The notes under the pieces: model-generated | Database searches by the model: none | The model's input: only the letters and a program-made list of their open reading frames with translations | Told to the model about the DNA's origin: nothing | Source: Ignavibacteria bacterium RIFOXYC2_FULL_35_21 | Lineage (GTDB): Bacteria > Bacteroidota > Ignavibacteria > Kapaibacteriales > UBA2268 | NCBI GenBank assembly: GCA_001804705.1 | Contig: MHAY01000015.1 | Location: forward strand, 1 to 64,000 | Reading direction: 5' to 3' | DNA: 64,000 nt | Part shown: piece by piece, positions 9,173 to 20,100 of the stretch | How positions within the stretch are numbered: position 1 is the first letter of the stretch | Layout: every line of letters starts with the position of its first letter | Position numbers and translations under genes: made by a program

Positions 9173-12100
9173 ATGAAGAAAGCATCACTTATTGTATTAT
9201 TTATAATACTACCTTTTTGCTTAAACATTTTAGCAAAAGACAAACCAAAAGAAAAAGATACAACAGACCTTATGGCTTCATCGGTTTTCAGCGGGCTGAA
9301 GCTGAGATTAGTAGGACCGGGTTTGACATCTGGCAGGATTGTTGATATTGCAGTCAATCCGAAAAACCACAGCGAATATTACCTCGCTGTTGCCTGCGGC
9401 GGCGTATGGAAAACCACAAATGCAGGACAGACATTCTCTCCTATTTTTGACGGGCAGGTTTCTTTCTCGATTGGATGCGTTACGATTGACCCGAACAATC
9501 CATTCGTAGTATGGGTTGGAACGGGCGAAAACAACAGCCAGAGAAGTGTCTCTTATGGTGATGGTATTTACAAATCCATTGACGGCGGAAAAAGCTGGAC
9601 AAATATGGGATTGAAAAAATCCGAACATATAGGCAAAATTCTGGTTGACCCACGAAATTCAAATGTCGTATATGTAGCCGCACAGGGACCACTCTGGGGA
9701 CCCGGTGGCGATAGAGGCTTATATAAAACAGCGGATGGAGGGAAGAATTGGGAGAAAGTTCTGACTATCAGCGATAACACAGGTGTTTCTGATATAGTAT
9801 TTGACCCTCGCTGTCCCGATGTGATTTATGCTTCATCATACCAGAGAAGAAGACACGTGTGGACATTGATTGACGGCGGTCCCGAAGGTGCAATATACAA
9901 ATCGGTTGATGCAGGAAAAACATTTGATAAGCTGACAAACGGATTACCAAGCGGGTATGTAGGAAGAATCGGGCTTGCCGTCTCCCCTGTTAATCCTGAT
10001 ATGGTTTATGCCCTAATTGAAACAGCCGATGACAAAGGAGGTTTTTACCGTTCCACCGACAGAGGGGCATCATGGGAAAAAAGAAAAAGTTATTCTACAC
10101 CGGGAGCACAATACTACCAGGAGATTGTCTGCGACCTAAAGGATGCCGATAAAGTATATTCACTCGAAACTTATTTCCAGGTTTCCGAGGATGGCTGTAA
10201 GACATTCCGCCGAGTTGGAAACAAACACAGGCATGTTGATGACCACGCACTCTGGATTGACCCTGACGACACAAAACACTTGATAGTCGGTGGTGACGGA
10301 GGATTATATGAAACTTTTGATATGGAGAATTGGCGTCACGTTGATAATCTTCCTGTTACACAATTCTACCGTATCACAGCAGATAATTCGGAACCGTTTT
10401 ACTATGTTTATGGCGGCACACAGGACAATTCCACATGGGGAGGACCTTCGAGAACTACTAATTCCGGTGGTATCACTAATGATGAGTGGTTCCTCGTTGT
10501 CGGCGGAGACGGATATAAATCGCAGGTTGACCCCAAAGACCCTAATATCGTTTATGGTGAATTTCAGTATGGCGGGCTTGTCAGATTTGACAGAAAGAGC
10601 GGCGAAGCAATGTTCATTCAGCCACAGCCGGAAAAAGGTGAGGCTCACCGCTGGAACTGGGATACTCCCCTGCTGATTAGCCCTCATTCAAATACCAGAT
10701 TATATTTTGCTGCAAATAAATTGTTCAGAAGTGATGACAGGGGAAACACATGGACAACCATTAGTGGGGACCTTACACGTCAGATAGACAGAAACCAGTT
10801 AAAAGTTATGGACAAGGTTTGGGACCCTGAAGCTGTAGCAAAGAATGTATCTACTTCGTTATTTGGAAACATTGTTTCAATGATGGAATCTCCTGTTAAA
10901 GAAAATCTAATATATATTGGAACTGATGATGGTTTGATACAAGTAACAGAAGACGGGGGAAAAAACTGGAGAAAAATTGAAAAGTTTGAAGGAGTGCCTG
11001 AAACAACTTATGTTTCTGAGGTGTACGCTTCACTGCATAATGAGAATGTAGTTTATGCAGCTTATGATAATCATAAGAATAACGACTTCCTGCCATACAT
11101 TTTGAAAAGTAATGACAAAGGACAAACATGGACATCAATTGCCGGTAATCTACCGAAGAATGGTTCAGTATATACAATACAGGAAGATTTTGTAAATCCC
11201 GATTTGTTATTCGCAGGAACTGAGTTTGCATTATTTTTTACAATTGACGGTGGAAAGAAATGGATACAACTCAAAAGCGGTTTACCTCCAATTGCAGTGA
11301 GAGACCTTGAACTGCAAAAACGAGAGAATGATTTAATTGTCGGAACTTTCGGAAGAGGTATATACATACTTGATGATTACACACCTTTGAGGAATATCAA
11401 TCAGGAACAACTCGAGAAAGAAGCTTTCATGTTTCCAATTAAAGATGCCTTGATGTATGTGCAGGATGATTCGAAAGTAAAACACGACTTAGGCGAAACA
11501 TTTTACCGTGCCGATAATCCTCCGTTTGGTGCTATATTCACTTATTATCTGAAAGATTCTTACAAGACAAAAAAGGATTTGCGCAAAGAGGAAGAAAAGA
11601 AAGCCGAAAAAGATGGAAAACAAGTAAAATATCCTACACTTGAAGAATTAACCCAGGAGGATATTGAAGAAGCACCATACCTGATTTTCACAATTACGGA
11701 TGAGAGTGGGTATATTATTAGGAAATTAAAAACATCCGCTTCAAAAGGTATAAACCGGCTCACATGGGATTTGACTTATGCTTCACCTTTTCCGGTTGAT
11801 GAAAAAACAGACCCGAATAAACAAAATGGTATGCCGGTATTACCGGGTAAATACAAAGTCTATTTGTCAAAGAGTATCAATGGTGAAATCACTCAATTGA
11901 CTGAACCTGTTGAGTTCACCTGCAAAGTATTGAAGAATGCCACTCTACCGGCAGGAAACAGGAATGAGCTTGTAGATTTTCAGAAGAAAGTAGCAAACTC
12001 ACAGAAAGTGATATATGCTATTACAAATATTCTGACCGAAACAAAGAAGGAAGTGAAACTTATAAAGACGGCTTTGTTGGCTTCTGAAGGAACTCCGAAA

Positions 12101-12433
12101 GAACTTTTAGAAAAGACAAGAAAAATCGAACTTGATTTAAACGAAATATATAATTCATTGTATGGTAACTCTTCAATATCGAACAGGAACGAAAATCAGC
12201 CTCCATCAATACTCGACAGATGCAATTATATCATCTGGGGTGTATGGGCAACTTCGTCAGACGCTACGCAAACTCAAAAGGATGCTTATAAAATTGTGGT
12301 TGATGAATTCACGCCGGTATATAACAATCTGAAAAATATTGTTGAAACCGATTTAAGAGGTATCGAGAAAGAGATGGACAGGCTTGGCTCTCCGTGGACA
12401 CCGAACAGGTTTCCTGAGTGGAAGGGAGAATAA
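9173..12433 (+). CDS. Exported sortilin/BNR-type beta-propeller protein
   Basis: A 1086-residue exported protein of the VPS10/sortilin-like family often annotated as glycosyl hydrolase. A signal peptide (residues 1-21) is followed by two sets of propeller blades with Asp-box motifs: SIDGGKSW, TADGGKNW, SVDAGKTF, STDRGASW, RSDDRGNTW, TEDGGKNW, SNDKGQTW and TIDGGKKW. The C-terminal third has a charged segment (KKDLRKEEEKKAEKDGK), a beta domain (ASKGINRLTWDL) and a helical tail. ATG 9173 is preferred over upstream 9128 because it opens the signal peptide after an AAAGGG site. No catalytic residues for a glycosidase can be assigned, so the activity is unknown. No clear T9SS sorting domain at the C-terminus. 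Confidence 0.8.
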   Translation: MKKASLIVLFIILPFCLNILAKDKPKEKDTTDLMASSVFSGLKLRLVGPGLTSGRIVDIAVNPKNHSEYYLAVACGGVWKTTNAGQTFSPIFDGQVSFSIGCVTIDPNNPFVVWVGTGENNSQRSVSYGDGIYKSIDGGKSWTNMGLKKSEHIGKILVDPRNSNVVYVAAQGPLWGPGGDRGLYKTADGGKNWEKVLTISDNTGVSDIVFDPRCPDVIYASSYQRRRHVWTLIDGGPEGAIYKSVDAGKTFDKLTNGLPSGYVGRIGLAVSPVNPDMVYALIETADDKGGFYRSTDRGASWEKRKSYSTPGAQYYQEIVCDLKDADKVYSLETYFQVSEDGCKTFRRVGNKHRHVDDHALWIDPDDTKHLIVGGDGGLYETFDMENWRHVDNLPVTQFYRITADNSEPFYYVYGGTQDNSTWGGPSRTTNSGGITNDEWFLVVGGDGYKSQVDPKDPNIVYGEFQYGGLVRFDRKSGEAMFIQPQPEKGEAHRWNWDTPLLISPHSNTRLYFAANKLFRSDDRGNTWTTISGDLTRQIDRNQLKVMDKVWDPEAVAKNVSTSLFGNIVSMMESPVKENLIYIGTDDGLIQVTEDGGKNWRKIEKFEGVPETTYVSEVYASLHNENVVYAAYDNHKNNDFLPYILKSNDKGQTWTSIAGNLPKNGSVYTIQEDFVNPDLLFAGTEFALFFTIDGGKKWIQLKSGLPPIAVRDLELQKRENDLIVGTFGRGIYILDDYTPLRNINQEQLEKEAFMFPIKDALMYVQDDSKVKHDLGETFYRADNPPFGAIFTYYLKDSYKTKKDLRKEEEKKAEKDGKQVKYPTLEELTQEDIEEAPYLIFTITDESGYIIRKLKTSASKGINRLTWDLTYASPFPVDEKTDPNKQNGMPVLPGKYKVYLSKSINGEITQLTEPVEFTCKVLKNATLPAGNRNELVDFQKKVANSQKVIYAITNILTETKKEVKLIKTALLASEGTPKELLEKTRKIELDLNEIYNSLYGNSSISNRNENQPPSILDRCNYIIWGVWATSSDATQTQKDAYKIVVDEFTPVYNNLKNIVETDLRGIEKEMDRLGSPWTPNRFPEWKGE

Positions 12434-12450
12434 AATTTTGAGTTTTAGTT

Positions 12451-13638
12451 ATGAATTCTGAAATTATTAAAAGCATAGATTATTTAGAACTTCTTCAGGA
12501 AGTAAAGTCTAAGATAAGAAATGCCCAGATTAAAGCGGTTGTGCGTGTTAATTCAGAGCTTATTCTGTTGTATTGGGAATTGGGCAGGATGATAATTGAA
12601 AAGCAATCATTTACTAATTGGGGTGATGGTCTTATTGAACAGTTAAGTAGAGATTTGTCTAATGAATTTCCTGATTTGAAAGGATTTTCATTAACCAACT
12701 TGTACACAATTCAAAGATGGTATAACTATTATAGTAACAATAAAGCAAAAGTGCAACAAGTTGTTGCAGAATTTATAAAGAAATCCTCTTTTACAAAACT
12801 GCAACAAGTTGTTGCAGAATTTGAGGTAAATTCTAAGTCTAATCATAATAATGACTTAAATATATTTTCTAATAATATAAAAATCCAACAACATGTTAGA
12901 CAAATTGAAATTTCAAAATTATTATCTCTAATTCCCTGGGGACACAATATTGAAATTATTCACAAATGCAAGGACATTGATTCTGCATTATTTTATGTTG
13001 CAATAACAATCGAAAACAATTGGTCACGAAGCGTTCTTGTGCATCAAATCGAAACAAAACTATTTGAGAGGCAGGGTAAGATTATCAGTAATTTCGAACT
13101 AACATTACCCAAGCCACAATCGGATTTGGCTCTTCAAACGTTGAAAGACCCTTATATTTTCGATTTTCTGTCAATGAAGGACAAAGCCGATGAAAAAGAT
13201 ATTGAGGAGCAATTAACATCCCACATTACAAAATTCCTATTAGAACTAGGAACAGGTTTTGCCTATTTGGGAAGACAGTATCACCTTGAAGTCTCAGGAA
13301 AAGATTATTATTTAGACCTGCTTTTTTATCATCTAAAGTTAAGATGCTTTATTATTATCGAATTGAAGGCAGTTGACTTTAAGCCTGAATTTGCAGGAAA
13401 ACTAAATTTCTATTTGTCTGTTGTTGATGATTTATTGAAAAACGAAAATGACAATTCAAGCATTGGTTTGATTCTCTGCAAAACAAAGGATAAGATTACA
13501 GCCGAATATGCATTACGTGGTATGTCACAGCCGATAGGTGTTGCTGAATATCAGCTTGTAAAAGCTATTCCTGATAACTTAAAATCCTCTTTGCCAAGCA
13601 TTGAAGAAATAGAAATGGAATTGATGAAATATGAATAA
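12451..13638 (+). CDS. DUF1016-type PD-(D/E)XK nuclease domain protein
   Basis: A YhcG/DUF1016 family protein of 395 residues. The N-terminal helical domain has LLYWELGRMI and GFSLTNLYTIQRWY. The C-terminal nuclease fold has IPWGHN near residue 167, GTGFAYLGRQYHLEV, then YYLDLLFYH, and IIIELKA near 310, giving the Asp...Glu-X-Lys catalytic set. Family members are associated with mobile elements and restriction-like loci; cellular function is not settled. The linker carries a 22-bp perfect direct repeat (12753-12774 and 12801-12822) that doubles the peptide QQVVAEF. It lies just downstream of the propeller gene and before tRNA-Val. Codon use is more AT-rich than its upstream neighbour, which fits transfer. 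Confidence 0.85.
   Translation: MNSEIIKSIDYLELLQEVKSKIRNAQIKAVVRVNSELILLYWELGRMIIEKQSFTNWGDGLIEQLSRDLSNEFPDLKGFSLTNLYTIQRWYNYYSNNKAKVQQVVAEFIKKSSFTKLQQVVAEFEVNSKSNHNNDLNIFSNNIKIQQHVRQIEISKLLSLIPWGHNIEIIHKCKDIDSALFYVAITIENNWSRSVLVHQIETKLFERQGKIISNFELTLPKPQSDLALQTLKDPYIFDFLSMKDKADEKDIEEQLTSHITKFLLELGTGFAYLGRQYHLEVSGKDYYLDLLFYHLKLRCFIIIELKAVDFKPEFAGKLNFYLSVVDDLLKNENDNSSIGLILCKTKDKITAEYALRGMSQPIGVAEYQLVKAIPDNLKSSLPSIEEIEMELMKYE
12753..12822 (+). repeat. 22-bp direct repeat inside the DUF1016 gene
   Basis: GCAACAAGTTGTTGC followed by AGAATTT occurs twice, 48 bp apart (12753-12774, 12801-12822). The first 15 bases are a perfect palindrome with a central G. The spacing is a multiple of three, so the repeat duplicates QQVVAEF in the interdomain linker. 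Confidence 0.9.
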
Positions 13639-13726
13639 AATTATTCTAAATTATTATGTTAAATTCTGAGTTAAACAAAAAAGAATAAACTATTCATTAT
13701 TCACTTTTCACTATTCATTGATTTCG

Positions 13727-13801
13727 TGGTCGCTGCGGGGTTCGAACCTGCGACCTTTCGCGTGTGAGGCGAACGCTCTAGACCAACTGAGCTAAGCGAC
13801 C
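13727..13801 (-). tRNA. tRNA-Val (anticodon CAC)
   Basis: On the minus strand a cloverleaf is clear. The acceptor stem GGTCGCT/AGCGACC is perfect and followed by A73. The D arm is GCTC/GAGC, the anticodon stem TTCGC/GCGAA, and the 7-base loop CTCACAC has anticodon CAC (valine). The variable loop is AGGTC. The T arm is GCAGG-TTCGAAC-CCCGC, whose third pair is an A-C mismatch. No CCA is encoded. Confidence 0.9.
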
Positions 13802-14189
13802 TTTTTCTAATTAATAATTGACTATGGATAATTCATGTTGGGGCTGAAAATTTTCAGCCCCTACAATTTATTTAATATTTTCTGTCCCTGCATCATTCAA
13901 AATTACGGTTATTATCTTTCAGGTACAAACCATTTTTCTTTGATAATATTACTATTCATACAATTTTTATTTTGTAAATCAGTCAAAATCATTGGAGAAC
14001 GGCACAATTTTTACTAATTTATTATTTGTAATATTTTACAATTAAATGAAAGGTCTATATCGGAACATACTTCTACCTTTGTATCAATAAAATAATTTTT
14101 TATATGTTTTTTTTGCACTGTATAATCTTTATCATAATATTTTCAATGATGAAGAAGAACAGTATTGTTTAAACTAATAAGAGCAAGTT
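13802..14189. other. Intergenic region between tRNA-Val and sprA
   Basis: It holds a perfect palindrome at 13837-13864 (GGGGCTGAAAA/TTTTCAGCCCC core), a dispersed element also seen at 22573-22601 and, as a related form, at 32383-32410. A 60-codon open frame starts inside that palindrome and shows no family resemblance; it is not called. The remainder is AT-rich and must contain the sprA promoter, which I cannot place. Confidence 0.6.
13837..13864. repeat. Dispersed palindrome (GGGGCTGAAAATTTTCAGCCCC)
   Basis: A perfect 22-bp palindrome flanked by GTT and TAC. Related copies are at 22573-22601 and 32383-32410. It could form a stem-loop in transcripts of either strand. Its function is unknown. 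Confidence 0.8.
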
Positions 14190-17100
14190 TTGGGTAGAAG
14201 TCTGAAAAAAATAATTAATTCTGTCGTTATTGTATTTTTTCTTTTCATTTTGTCGGGAAAATGCTCTCCTGCATTAGCTTTGGAAGGAAATTACTTTGCA
14301 TTTAACTACCCTGCTTTTAATTTTCATTATACAATTTTTTCAACACTCTCTCTTTATAATCCTTCATTTTGGCTTTCCTTCAGTCAACCGTTACCCTTTC
14401 AATTAGACAGTTCAATAACAGATTCTACAATGAAGGATACTAGTGATGTATCCAATTTGAAAGACACAAGTAAAGTTACCACGTTAAAGGATACTAGTGA
14501 TGTATCCAATTTGAAAGACACAAGTAAAGTTACCATGTTAAAGGATACTAATGATGTATCCAATTTGAAAGATACAAGCAAAAAGGAAACAACCTATAGT
14601 AAAACTACTCCATTTGAGAGAATTGACACACTGCATCCAAAAACAGAAATAAAGAACCACCCCAAAGGTTTTAGCAGTTATTCTACAATTGATAAAGAAG
14701 TTGATACATTAACAACACATTTTGATATTGATAAGCATGATATTGGATACTCATATAACATTGGCCTTGACGAGTATTTAAAAATCAGGAAGAAATCAAT
14801 TCAGAATGTACTTTGGGACTCCTTAATGGCGAGATACAGCCTTGCAGAAGCTTTGTCCGGCGGCGACCTTGCCAGGTTAATCAGCCAGTCAACCGGTTTA
14901 ACCATTCCGGTACCACCAAATCCAATTATGGGAATTTTCGGAAAACCAACTATTAATATAAACGTTCAGGGTGAACTCAACTTAACACTCGGTTGGAGAT
15001 GGGATTCGCAAAACCTTGGAGCCGTATCGGCTTTTGGCCAGACGCAAAGCACACCTATTTTCAATCAGGATATCAGGGTAAATGTTTCCGCAAAAATCGG
15101 AGACAAACTTAAACTCACAACCGATTGGAATACACACAGGCAGTTCGATTACGATAATAAATTCAAATTAGGATTCGAAGGTGATGATGACGACATCATC
15201 AAACTGGTTGAGCTTGGAAATGTAAACTTGCCGCTTCCTACAACGTTAATCAGGGGAGGACAAACTCTTTTCGGAGTAAGGTCTGATTTTCAGTTTGGCC
15301 CGCTTTTTCTGAAGACAATTTTTTCACAAAGACGCGGTGAAAGAAAATATGTAGATGTTAGGGGTGGTACAAGCAGAATGCCATTCCAAATCAGAGCTTA
15401 TGATTATGCACGAAATCATTTTTTCCTCGATACAGCCTATCGTTCTATTTACAGAGAATATTTTAAAAACTCAACCGGTGTTATTCCTTCAAATGGCCAG
15501 GCTATTAGAGTCAAAGAAATTGAAGTTTGGGAATCGGAAAATAACATACAGAATGCTGCAGTTTATTCGACTTATGCAGTTGCATTCGCTGACTTAAATC
15601 CTATTAAAGCAAAACAGGGTGTAAAGTATGCTGATAGTTTGAAAAAGGTACCTGTATCGACAGGAATTGTGGAAGCGGGCCAGTTCGTAAAGTTGGATTC
15701 AACAAGGTTTAAGATTGATTATAACCTCGGAACACTTACCGTATTAAATCTCCGGGCTGACAGGTATTATGCCGTTTCATACCGTGTTGAAGGAGCAACG
15801 CTTTCTAATGATGATGATGAATACTTTGGTTCATTTTCAAGTATGCCGGGTTCAGGTACAAAAGATACTTTGATACTGAAACTGATACATAGAACAAATT
15901 TGTTACCAGCCTACAAAACGCTATGGGCAAGGCAGATGAAAAACATTTATTCTATAAATGCAACGAATGTCAATCCTGATGATACAAGAATAGCGGTATG
16001 GTACTTAAACCAAAATAATGATTCAAGCGATGTTTTGCCCGGTGCTCCTGATAAATTAGTAACGATACTTGGAGTTGACAGGGTTACTAACAGCACGGGG
16101 AATCCAACGCCCGACGGTGAATTTGATATGCGTCCGCCTTTTTTCAATTTTGAAAGAGGTGAAATTACTTTTCCCAGTCTTGAACCATTCAGGGAAGGAC
16201 TGCAAAGTTATTTCATCAAACAAGGTAATGAACAGCTTGCCGCACAATTCATATATAATGAGATTTACGATACAACCTACGAAGTTGCCCGAAGAAATAC
16301 CGGAAGAGATAGATTCATAGTATCGGGTGAAGTTTCCGGCAGGGCGACAAACAAGATACCTTTGGGTGCATTCAATCTGGCTCAGGGCAGTGTGAAAGTT
16401 TCTCTTGACGGAGTACCGCTTAGGGAATTCGAAGATTATGTTGTGGACTATTATTCCGGGATGTTGACTATCAGAAATCAAAGGGCATCATTGCCCAATG
16501 CAAATTTAAAAATCGAATATGAAGCCAATGATGTCTTTAATATATCAACAAGAACTTTAACAGGAATAAGAGGAGATTACCAGCTTTTCAAGTCGCGAAA
16601 ACTAAATGCAGGGCTTGGTTTTACACTAATGTACTATGACCAGTCTGCTATTATTGACAGAGTGAGGCTTGGCGAAGAACCTGTGTCGAATACAATGTTC
16701 GGACTCGATACAAAATTGCAGTGGGATACTCCCTGGTTAACAAAAATGCTGGACGCACTACCCTTTTATGATACAAAAGCCACATCATCACTTCAACTTA
16801 GGGGTGAATGGGCTATTACTTTTCCCGAACCTAATAAAAGAACATCAGAAGTTACATCAGACTTCAATGAACCTGTCGTTTACATTGACGATTTTGAAGG
16901 AGCCCAACGATATATTTCTCTCGGATTATCCGCGGCACAATGGATTCATTCTGCACAGCCTGTAGATACACTTATAGGACCGGATGACCCGGCAAGAGCA
17001 AAACTCAGAGGGAAGATGCATTGGTTCCAGTATTTTATTCCAAAGGTACCAATCAACCAAGTTTATCCCCAAAAAGACATAGTTCAGGGACGTTCTAACA

Positions 17101-20100
17101 TCAATCCATTGAATGTCATCTTTAATCCTGTGATGAGAGGTATTTATAATCAGAATCCCTTATTCCTCGATTCACTCGACAGAGATTTCAATCCTGCTGA
17201 CGAATTTGGCAGTAAACCTGAAAACAGGGAGAAGATATGGTCGGGTATGGAAAGGCTGTTTTCATCATTTAATACTAACTTCGATACTGAAAATATTGAT
17301 TATATTGAAATAATGATGAAAATTGATGTTCGGGAGCCCGGAAAAACAAGGATGTTTATTGATTTGGGACAAATTAGTGAAGATATTATACCAAACGGAA
17401 TACTAAACACCGAGGATGGAATTACAAAAGCAAATCCTGTGGCAAATAATATAATTGACCCCGGAGAAGATATTGGGATTGATGCACTCGATGATGCTCA
17501 GGAGAGGGCGTCAGGCTTATATCCTATGCCATTAGACCCTAATGGTGACCCGGCAAGAGATAATTACTTTTTTGATTTCGGGAAAGATGACAATAAACGT
17601 AATGAAAATGATTTCAGGAAATATAATAATTTTGAGGGAAATTCTCTCGTATCGGAAATTGGGCAATTCCCTGATACGGAAATACTGAATAAGAATAACG
17701 GCCAAACTATATCTCTTGATAACAGCTACTATACATATGAGGTGAATTTACTACCAATACCTGAGATTAATCCGCAAATAGTCGGTGGTTCGCCGCAATA
17801 TGGATGGTATCTATACAGAATACCAATCAGGAAGCCGAAATCGAGTGTAGGGAACCCATCTTTTGCAAATATTCAGTACATAAGAGTATGGTTTAAAGGC
17901 GGGCAGTTCGCCGCACAAATAGCTGACTGGAGATTGGTTGGTGCCCAGTGGCAAAGAGTGAATAACTTCCAGGAAAATGTTACGGTGGATGATAGCGTAC
18001 TTCAAATATCATTCGTAAACATCGAGGAAAACAGCGAAGCGCCGAATTATTACACAATGCCACCCGGCGTCCAGGCACCAAGGCAGTTGAACAATCCTGA
18101 CCCAAATCAGGATATTAGATTGAATGAACAATCCGTAGCAATAAGCGTAAGAAATCTGAGGTATGGGGAGGAAAGAATGGCTACAAGGATTTTCCGGCAG
18201 TTAGATTTGTTTTATTATAAATACCTTAAGTTTTTTGTTCATGGCGATGGCACAATGCCTGACAACATAGTTCCGGGAGCTATACCAAAAGCGTACACAT
18301 ATCTCAGGTTCGGTATTGATTCTGCAAATTACTATGAATATAGAAGGCCCCTGTTACGTGGTTGGCAGGATATTAATATCATATTATCACAATTAACGGC
18401 AATTAAACAAGTAAGGGATTCTCTTGGAATTTTATCGAGGCAGGCATTCCCTGTGCCTGGTGACCCGCTCGCTATTTTTGCAATTAAAGGAAATCCTACT
18501 TTAACAAGAATACAATTTTTCGGATTCGGAATTTCAAATCCTGCCGAAAGATATCCAAATGAACTTTCGACAACGATGTGGATTGACGAACTGAGGCTGT
18601 TAAGCCCCGAACATAGAAGCGACTGGGGAGGTGTCGGCAGCTTCGACATGAAACTCGCCGATTTAGGAAATATCAATGCAAATGTTTCGCACACTAATCC
18701 CAACTTTCACATGCTGGAAGAAAGGTTTGGCAACAGAATCAGTTCAACCAACTGGTCATTTAATGCCCAGGGAAATCTTGAAAAGTTTGCACCTGAATCC
18801 TTCAAGAATATGAGGATTCCGATTTCATACAGCCATTCGGAATATGTACTGGACCCTGAATTTGTTTCAAACAATGACGTTAAGCTGACAGATGCCGCTG
18901 ATGCGGCAGGTGAAAGGGCAAGGATAGATGCTATAAACCGCGGCTTATCAATCGAACAGGCTCAGGTAATCAGTGATGAAACAAGAAGAGCAACCATAAC
19001 AAAATCGCAGACTCTACGAGTTCTCGATAGTTGGGCTTTAACAGGCATCAGGCTTGGAATTCCAATCAATTACTGGCTGATTGATGATACCTTTAATAAA
19101 TTAACATTAGGATATTCATATTCACAGGAATGGGAGAGGTCGCCTGTCGTTGCAGAACGCTTTAGCTGGCAATGGAATTTTACAACTCAATATAGTATTC
19201 AGTTTACGAAACTTTTGACTGTGGAACCATTCAAATGGGCAGAAGAAAAACCCTTTTTTAATGTATATAAAGACATGAAAATTAATTTTGCCCCTTCAAA
19301 TTTTACTGCATCATTTAATCTAACAAGAAGAAGAATTACGGAACAATCAAGGTTTTTGGAAACGCCAAGCCCGGTATTTCGTGAGTTTTCTGCGCAAAGG
19401 CAGGCACAGTTTACATGGAAATTTACTGAAAATGGTTTCCTAAGCCCTGCTTTGGATTATAATGTTTCGACAATCAGCACACTTGTTCCTTTTGAACTGG
19501 ATGAGACGGGACAACAGAGAACAGGAAGCCAGATAGCATCGCTGATGTTCCTCAGAAACGGAAATCTCGTGAATCTTGGCGATATAAATAATCATATGCA
19601 GACGGTTACTTTGAATGTTAAACCGAGACTGCCTATAGGGGCTTTTCATAAGTATATTGATATGTCGGGTTCGTTTGTAACAACATACAATTGGCTGAAT
19701 CCTTTACAACCTGACCCCGCAATTCGGGATATAGCAAAATCTGCAAGCTGGAGGAATACGATTAGGTTTAACACCGGATTTAAATTTAAGACAATGACCG
19801 ATGACCTGTTTGGAATATTGTCATCTACCCTTATAAAGAGAATTCCCGACAAAGATACTTCAGGGCCAACCGTGATTGGGAATATCCTAAGAACCATTAA
19901 GACAATATTTTTTGATTTCGATAAGGTTGATTTGATTTTTACACAGTCCGGGAATTCGTTGAATCCCGGAGTAATGGGTGGTACAGGTATTACGAATTTT
20001 TGGGGTTTCTGGCGTAACAATGACGACATGCTTGGGCCAAGTCTTGCATACCAGCTTGGCCTGGTTTCTAATCCTCACGGTGGGTTCAGGATACACCCAT

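Noticed and set aside
10290-10687. Overlapping frames of 128 and 127 codons inside the propeller gene
   Set aside because: They are antisense or out of frame within a well-supported repeat-rich protein and resemble no family.
13835-14017. 60-codon open frame on the plus strand
   Set aside because: It begins inside the palindromic repeat at 13837-13864, has no ribosome site or recognisable family, and similar repeats elsewhere are non-coding.
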